Shown here: positions 57,978-64,000 of the stretch, in pieces
Layout of the letters: every line of letters starts with the position of its first letter
Numbering within the stretch: position 1 is the first letter of the stretch
Assembly (NCBI GenBank): GCA_001557505.1
Contig: LSAX01000002.1
Location: 310,001 to 374,000, forward strand
DNA from: Reticulascus tulasneorum
Lineage: Eukaryota > Ascomycota > Sordariomycetes > Glomerellales > Reticulascaceae
Reading direction: 5' to 3'
DNA length: 64,000 bases
Translations under genes and position numbers: made by a program
Notes under the pieces: generated by a model
Databases searched by the model: none
What the model was told of the DNA's origin: nothing
What the model saw: only the letters and a program-made list of their open reading frames with translations

Positions 57978-59069
57978 ATGGCTGCTATCATCCTCACCTC
58001 TACTCTTCTCGCCAGCCTGGCAATGGCACAGAGTACTGGGTTGCAGAGCATATGGGGACAGTGCGGTGGATCGGGATATAGCGGCCCGACAGTCTGCCCA
58101 CAGACTCTTTACTGCACTTATGGAAAGTAAGTAACTGCTCTGTTTCTACCTTGCAGGGCGGTTCTGATTTCGTGTAGTGCTTGGTATTCCCAGTGCGTCC
58201 CCCCGGAAGGAGTTCCAGATGAACCTCTTCCGGGATCCCCTGGCGCCCCTGGAATCCCAGACGCCCCGATCGAAACCACCAGCTTCCAGACAATCATTAC
58301 AATCACCCCGACTGTGAATCAACCAATCGTCATCACAACTTATATCACCTACTTGACCCCAGTACCAACTGTCGAGCCCACAGAGGTGCCGGCAACGATC
58401 ACTTTTGGTGGGAGCCCGATCACAATTCTACCCGATTCGCCCGTGACCAAGAAGGCTCGATGGATCAACCACGAACGTCAGCCCGCTGAGAAACGAGAGG
58501 AACCACCAAAGCTCCAGAAGAAGCGAGAGGCGAAGGCACAGCCGGAAGCAGCGCCGCCGACGCCCGGTCAGCTGCAGGCTAACCAATACTGGATCCGCGC
58601 AGTTGCAGACCCGAATTTCCACAAATACTTGCAGACAAGCCCAGCAAATGAGCCCGGCACAGCCGTAGTCGGCCCTCCTGGAACCGCCGGACAGTACAAT
58701 ATCGCTGATGGCCAGTTGGTTAGTTCATGGACCAGCCCCCCATTGTATCTGCACGTGGAGAAACCCGCCGATTTCACGCAGCGGAAGCTTGCTACATGGT
58801 TCAACACGACAAAGAATGAGTTCGGCACGTTCGTCTGGTCAGGCGATGCGTTAACCTGGACCGCGCCTGAAGTGAAACGCCAGAACCTGGCGGCTTGGCT
58901 TGTCTGTGAAAACAAGGCGATGTTTATCAATACCGGCGCGTATGCGTACCAAACGCCGGCTGGCTGCGCAGATCAGACTGTGAGTTGTTCGGTGCTGAGA
59001 TCAGCGTTGCGGTCACACTAACGAATGTTGCAGATTCATTATTACAACGGCGCTACCGCCAATAATTAG
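57978..59069 (+). CDS. Secreted CBM1 protein with unassigned C-terminal domain
   Basis: Exons 57978-58126, 58178-58979 and 59034-59069 (introns 51 and 54 bp) encode 328 residues. A signal peptide (about 1-17) is followed by a fungal cellulose-binding module: IWGQCGG, then Cys 29, 40, 46 and 56 and the aromatic face (Trp 26, Trp 52, Tyr 53). CBM1 is completed only when the intron using the distal GTGTAG acceptor is removed. A Thr/Pro/Ile-rich linker (about 60-180) contains dibasic sites (KK 141-142, KR 155-156, KKR 164-166); the last is followed by EA, as in Kex2/Ste13-processed precursors. The C-terminal 145 residues (YWIRAVADPNFHKYLQ through the Trp-rich AWLVCENKAMFINTG) form a compact domain that I cannot assign to a named family. 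It is not a recognisable glycoside hydrolase. Cellulose targeting is likely; the activity is unknown. Confidence 0.88.
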
Positions 59070-59601
59070 ATAATATGATGGTGGCGTTAGTAGCCGGTCG
59101 GGTTGAGGTTAGATCATCGCAGTAATGGGTTTGGCCGTCCGGCGCTTGCGTGGAGTATGCAAGAAGGGCGACGCCTGATATGCAGTCTAATGGTTTTGCC
59201 CGTTTTCTAATGTGCGATAATGTTTCGCTGTCAAGCTATCAAGCTAGATGAAGCTACGTTGAGGACAACCAAAGGATGACACTGCCTGCTATGCGTGCAC
59301 TTAGCCTCCATCGTGACCAATCTGAGACTCGTGGAGACCCAGGAAGTGTTGTCAAATATCTACCCGGCATCACGGACCCAGGGCCGCAGATAGTAGGCGA
59401 CCCAATCAACTCTGCAAGGTGACCGTAGTATTTGGGTGGTTGGAACCGGATCGAAAAGGCAGTGGCCTTGTCATCATCAATCACGTTCGTTCGTCTATGT
59501 AGGTATCATAAAATCTATCCCAACGACTTGGGTATAATACATACAGAGGAGCTCACATGCTCCTCTGATTCGGACATTGGCAAGCCTGATGTCGACTTGA
59601 T
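59070..59601. other. Intergenic 3' flanks (convergent)
   Basis: 532 bp between the CBM1 gene and ALG9. Nothing was recognised. Confidence 0.5.
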
Positions 59602-61606
59602 TCATCGCCTCTTTCGTTGCAGTAGACAATGTCGAGCCCATTTTCTTTGGAATTTATCGGGGATAATACTCCAACTCGGAACCCATAGTACTCTTGCCAA
59701 GAAGTGCGTGTTTGCGGCGTCTAGGAACGGCGTGCACTTCACAATGTCCCAGTTTCTCTCGTCGGCCACGTAATCCGGCTCGTCAGGGGGTAGTGTATAT
59801 GTGTTCTCGGGATACTGTGTATCCACAAGGAAGGTGCACGTTCGAATGTCAACGTGCTTGCTTGGGTCCTCCTCATTTCGGTCGTTGAAGCTATCGGACG
59901 GCAGCCAAGTGCCGCTCCAAAGACCAAAGCCAGTCCGCGCCTCCGAGAACTCTCCCGGCAGCAAGCCCCGGAACTCGGAGCGAACGAACTTGGCGTGCAT
60001 TTCGCGTGGCAAGAAGTATGATGATGGGAAACGGTACCATTCCTTACCGAAACACACAGTGTCGCCGCGCCCACCGATTCCATCTTGGCCACCAGTGACG
60101 CCTGCCCCTAGCGGGGAGTACAGTGTCAATGGTGCCGAGTATGCGGAATAGACTCCATAGACCCGAGCCACACCAAGATCGATGGATAGAATCAACAGGC
60201 TCGTGACAGCGACGAGCTTCAGTTTAGCCGGGATTTTTCCAACGAGTGTTTTGGGGTCGGCGTTGCCAAGAGCGCTGAGCAGTATATGGATCGCCATGGC
60301 AGCATTGAGTGCCAGAAAGGGGTACGCAGGATACATGAATCGCTCTTCCTTATGAGGTTGCAGTGAGAAGATTGTGAGCCACAGATAGAACGGCGAGATG
60401 AAGACCAAGGCTCTTAGCCCGGACTGGAAGCCCTGACTCGACGGCGAGAGGATCTTCTGGAGTAGGAACAACGGCAGGGCCAGAAGAGCGAGCACAAACC
60501 AGAGATTGAAGTTCAAGGCCAGGTTCCGGAAGTAGAATGTCCATGGCTCCGTGCCATAGAGGTTAGGGCCGCCGCTGGAAGACACGATATTGTACTTGAT
60601 GATGTTCCAGGAAATGAACTCGACTTTTTTGTAGAAGAACAGATTGATACCCATGTCGACGACCTAATAGCGGGTAAGCGAAAGAACATGAACGTCAGGA
60701 TGGAGGGGGGCAACATACGATGAGCACGAACGCGGCAACAACACCTCGGGAAAAACGGATAAGCGCTTCCAGGAATCTATCCATGTCGCTGAACACGGCG
60801 AAGACTGCTTCTTCAACCAGGAAGGGCGCACAGAGTGCAGCAGCAAACGGCCATCCCAGGATACCTCCCACGGCGAACCAGAACATGGCTTGAGATGTCT
60901 TGAGGCCCCCGCGCCAGTTCATGAACTGCGCTGCACCAACCATGCTCATGTACATGGCGAAGCTGGAGGGAAGGAAGGCCGTGCTGGCATGGAAGTTTCC
61001 TGGGCTGAACACGGTAACGATGATGAAGAGTATGCCGATTCGAGAGTTCAGGGTCGTGCTGATGACACGGAACAGGAGGGTCTGGCACAAGGCGCATGAG
61101 CCGGCGAGGGCATATCGCACGAAGTAGAACTCGGCCACCTGCGCACACATATCCAGTCAGTGTTTTATAGAGCGCAGCGTCAGCTCCAGCAGACTTGCCT
61201 TGGTGGACTGCGGAAGCAAGCGTCGGATATTCCCAATAACAGCATGAAGTCCGATGTACAGCCAGCTTCTGATCGCATATTCTGGCGCATATTCCCAAGT
61301 CTGACGGCCATAGCCGTGGGAGAGGTAATGGGTGGGTTCCCAGTAGTTGAATGTCTCGTCGCAGTCCAGTATGGGAGCGAACAGGGCGGAGATGATGTTT
61401 GCGATCAGGAAGAAGTAGAAGGCGGTGATGGGTTCTATCCCATAGGGACTTGGTTTCCTGGAGATGGGCAGGTCGTATTAGTTTGAGGTTCAAAATTTTG
61501 TTGAATGCGGGTTTGGGGTTTGGGGGGATCCTGCGTACTTCTTCTTCGCATGGCCGGCATCAGGATGGACAAACTCCTTCTTCTGGACTGCTGCTTTAGG
61601 CGGCAT
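59602..61606 (-). CDS. ALG9: Alpha-1,2-mannosyltransferase Alg9 (GT22)
   Basis: ER-luminal dolichol-phosphate-mannose dependent enzyme that adds the seventh and ninth mannoses to the N-glycan precursor. Exons 61539-61606, 61199-61457, 60719-61138 and 59602-60663 encode 602 residues. The GT22 signature LDCDETFNYWEPTHYL lies in exon 2, then TWEYAPEYAIRSW, FVRYALAG and FSPGNFHASTAFLPSSFAMYM; about ten membrane helices are predictable. PHKEERFMYPAYP, conserved in GT22, is in the last exon. The intron at 61139-61198 begins with GC rather than GT (AAG followed by GCAAGT, ending GCGCAG). It is the only splice that keeps QSTK joined to VAEFYFVRY. The other two introns are canonical (81 and 55 bp). 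Length and order match the family. Confidence 0.94.
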
Positions 61607-62813
61607 GTTGACATGTAGAGACAATGGCGCCTCGTGTGGTTGAGTGAGCGAGAGGAGGGGCTTCAAGCTAGGTAAGGAATCATGGTCGTCTCAACAGATC
61701 TCAAAAGTCTAGGAGCTTCGGCGCCACCACAGCAATTCTACAGTACAGCTTTCTCAATTGGGGTTATTCTCGGTACGTACTCCGTCGATTCGGATCCAAC
61801 CGTGCGTTTACTCGAAACACACACTGTACGGGGTGGCGCATCCACGGCATTGTTTACACAGTGCACAGCGCGTTCTTGTCAACGCTGGCTGTCCATTGGC
61901 CAAAGCTCGGGATCTTTCTTCACGCTGGCGCGGCATGATGACGAAAAGGACTTTGTTGGTGGCTTGATTGAGACCTGCAGCTGTGTCCCCTCGTGTGATG
62001 AGGTCAAGTCAAAGTTCGGTCTCATTTTCAAGCGCGTACCACACAATTAAGCCCCGACAGCCAGGCAGGCAGGCCGGCCCAGGTCCAGCAAGCAGGGAAA
62101 AGGCAATGCCCAGGCAGAGAGGAATAATAGTCGATTCCACCATTGCTTATCACAGAAACCTGGCAAAGGACACATGCTGTGTGATTGTTGCATTGTGATC
62201 TGGATCATTTCGTCCCCTCCCAAATGAAGCCTCCAGATTTACAACTTGAAGAGATGACATTGTACTTGCTTCAATCCATACGATGCAAGGCCACATACAT
62301 ACATAGTCCGTGCCTTGTGTAATTCGCAATTAACAATTGCTCTTCCTGGGAACAGCCTTGGAAGCTTGTTCCCCCATCGTCATCGCTTTCACAAGCCGCA
62401 GATCAGCCGCACACCCCCTGGAAGCAAGAAGAGCAGCACACCCGCACCAAGGACCACCTTCACCCGGTTCAGGTTGCTGTTGTGGGCAGCCTAGAAAAAA
62501 AAAAGCCCGTGAGAGGGGCCCTCCCCCCCATTAAGGTAGAGAGTACTAGTCTAGGTAGTGCACTACGTATGTGAAAAAAGTGACGCACCGACCACCGTTC
62601 CCGGACTCTGGGCTCCATTTTCTTCTGCCAGCCACCACCTTCTGGCTTCTTCAAACACTACATATTCTTTCTTGCCAGCTTGTCCCCCGAAAGCAGCATC
62701 ATTGCACACGACACGACCTCCCAACTTCAGCTTCACCACCAGCATACACCTCCAGCTGTCGCATACACAATACTCGTAATACCTCTCTAGAGAAACCTCA
62801 ATAATCCAGCGCA
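61607..62813. promoter_or_regulatory. Divergent region ALG9 / POM33
   Basis: 1207 bp between start codons. It contains an AGGCAGGCAGGCC tract (about 62062-62076) and an A-run (about 62491-62502). The POM33 side is strongly C/T-rich. No gene was recognised. Confidence 0.45.
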
Positions 62814-63979
62814 ATGGCTCCTCCTCCGCCGGCCTCCCTGCCTCTGACGCAGAGGCTACTGCATCTCGCCCAGACCTTGCAGTGTACGTCGTCCACTTTC
62901 TCTTTTCCATTCCCTCTTTATTTCCCCCCTCGTCAGGATGCATGCTAACCTCGCTCTCTCAATTCTAGTCGCTTGGTTTGCCGGGTATGTTTAAACTTCC
63001 ATTTCCCGAGTCGTCCCTCTGCTGCGACAGCATCAAAGACACCCCGCTCGAGACTTGTGGCCCCCGGTTGATCTCCAGGCTACTGCTCCCAGCACCGACT
63101 CTGAAATATCCCACTGCTGAATGTTGCATGTGCTGACCTTTCCCAGGCATATGACCCTTATCCTCTGCACTGTCCGATACTCGTTCTCTTACCTGAGACT
63201 CAACTACTACAGCCGCATGGCCCAGTTCTCGTACCGCACCGCCTTCATTTCCGCCGCCCTGACCTACGGTATCGTGGTCTACAAGACATGGAGAGCCCGT
63301 GCCAAGGCCGGGTCCAAGGCGCCCCAGACTCCTCTCAGCATCATTGCTGACGAGAATGTTCAATATCTGGGTAAGTGCAAAGCTGTGACCACTCGCCCCC
63401 GACCTTATCTAACCTTCCGCTGCAGGCATGGCCCTTGTTTGGCTGTTCTCCCCGCAATTTCCCCTCGCCCTGCTCCCGTACGGAATCTACTCTGTATTCC
63501 ACGTTGCGACCTACACTCGCGCAAACCTGATCCCGACCGTGACGCCTCCCAAGGTCGTCTCGCCTGCGTCTGGAGCTTCTCCCAGCGCAAAGCCCCAATA
63601 CGCGCACAACCCAATCGCTGACAAGATCGGTGCATTCGTTAAGGAGTACTATGACACGTCCATGTCGGTGGTTTCTGCCCTCGAGATTCTCCTATGGATC
63701 CGTCTTCTCTTCGCCGCCATCCTCTTCCAGCGACGCTCGTGGATTCTCATTGGAATCTACACTGTGTTCCTTCGCGCCCGCGTCTCTCAGAGCTCTCATG
63801 TCCAGAACTCCTTCGCCCAGTTTGAGGCTCGTGTTGACTCGGCCGTTGGCAACCAAGGAACTCCACCTGTTGTGCGACAAGTCTGGGACGGTGTCAAGGG
63901 CGGCGCACGACAATTCCATTCCGCTACCGACGTCAACAAGTACATGAACGGAGCCGCTGTTCCCAAGAAGACCTCATAG
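62814..63979 (+). CDS. POM33: Pom33/TMEM33 nuclear-pore and ER membrane protein
   Basis: Multi-pass membrane protein of the Pom33/Per33/Tts1 (TMEM33) family, acting at the nuclear envelope, nuclear pores and curved ER. Exons 62814-62883, 62969-62984, 63147-63370 and 63426-63979 encode 287 residues. Exon 2 is only 16 nt, yet it is required to build AQTLQFAWFAGHMTLIL across introns of 85 and 162 bp, all with consensus sites. Helix-forming blocks follow: YRTAFISAALTYGIVVYKTW, MALVWLFSPQFPLALLPYGIYSVFHVATYTR and a long C-terminal part with LEILLWIRLLFAAILFQRRSWILIGIYTVFLRARVSQS, the most conserved section. It ends in a lysine-rich hydrophilic tail (PKKTS). The gene is complete, ending 21 bp before the window edge. 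Confidence 0.94.
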
Positions 63980-64000
63980 GCTACATTTTCACAGCCATGG

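Overview
The window is nuclear DNA of a filamentous ascomycete (Pezizomycotina). The genes carry short introns (mostly 50-110 bp) with GTATGT, GTAAGT or GTGAGT donors, CTAAC-type branch sites and short coding exons. The gene content is typically fungal: ADA2 with ZZ, SANT and SWIRM domains, ERG28, ALG9, a two-BIR survivin, a Zn2Cys6 regulator, an AA9 LPMO, CBM1 and SUR7 proteins. Class level (Sordariomycetes or another) cannot be settled from this piece. I rebuilt 27 protein-coding genes by joining exons across introns so that frame and family motifs agree on both sides. No rRNA, CRISPR array or intact transposon was seen, and no tRNA could be supported.

Layout. 0.8-13 kb is dense housekeeping: a YCH1-type rhodanese phosphatase, ADA2, GAL7 (head-to-head with ADA2), ERG28 and the very-long-chain ketoacyl-CoA reductase IFA38 (head-to-head on a 533-bp promoter), then the large nucleoporin NUP170. 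13.7-23.5 kb has a BTB/POZ protein, a type I membrane protein, EMA19/TMEM97, a secreted GPI-type PEBP, a secreted DJ-1/PfpI protein and a SUR7-like membrane protein. 24.8-42.6 kb is the accessory part, with long gene-poor gaps: a tandem-cupredoxin plus ferritin-like fusion, a Zn2Cys6 regulator divergent from an AA9 LPMO, an F-box protein, an MFS transporter and a PRA1/Asp f 2-like zincophore. 43-56 kb returns to conserved genes: BIR1, thimet oligopeptidase PRD1, the myosin light chain Cdc4, a methyltransferase, a CoA-binding protein and a GPR1/FUN34/YaaH acetate carrier. 58-64 kb has a secreted CBM1 protein with an unassigned C-terminal domain, ALG9 and POM33/TMEM33.

Functional links that can be inferred are modest. 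ERG28 and IFA38 are both ER lipid enzymes sharing one promoter region. NUP170 and POM33 are both nuclear-pore components but lie 50 kb apart. Three secreted proteins are metal-related (cupredoxin fusion, AA9 copper LPMO, PRA1-like zinc binder), and two (AA9, CBM1) point to plant cell wall attack. I see no biosynthetic cluster and no defence system. The most unusual item is the cupredoxin-cupredoxin-ferritin fusion, in which the copper sites look intact while the ferritin-like part seems to have lost its metal ligands.
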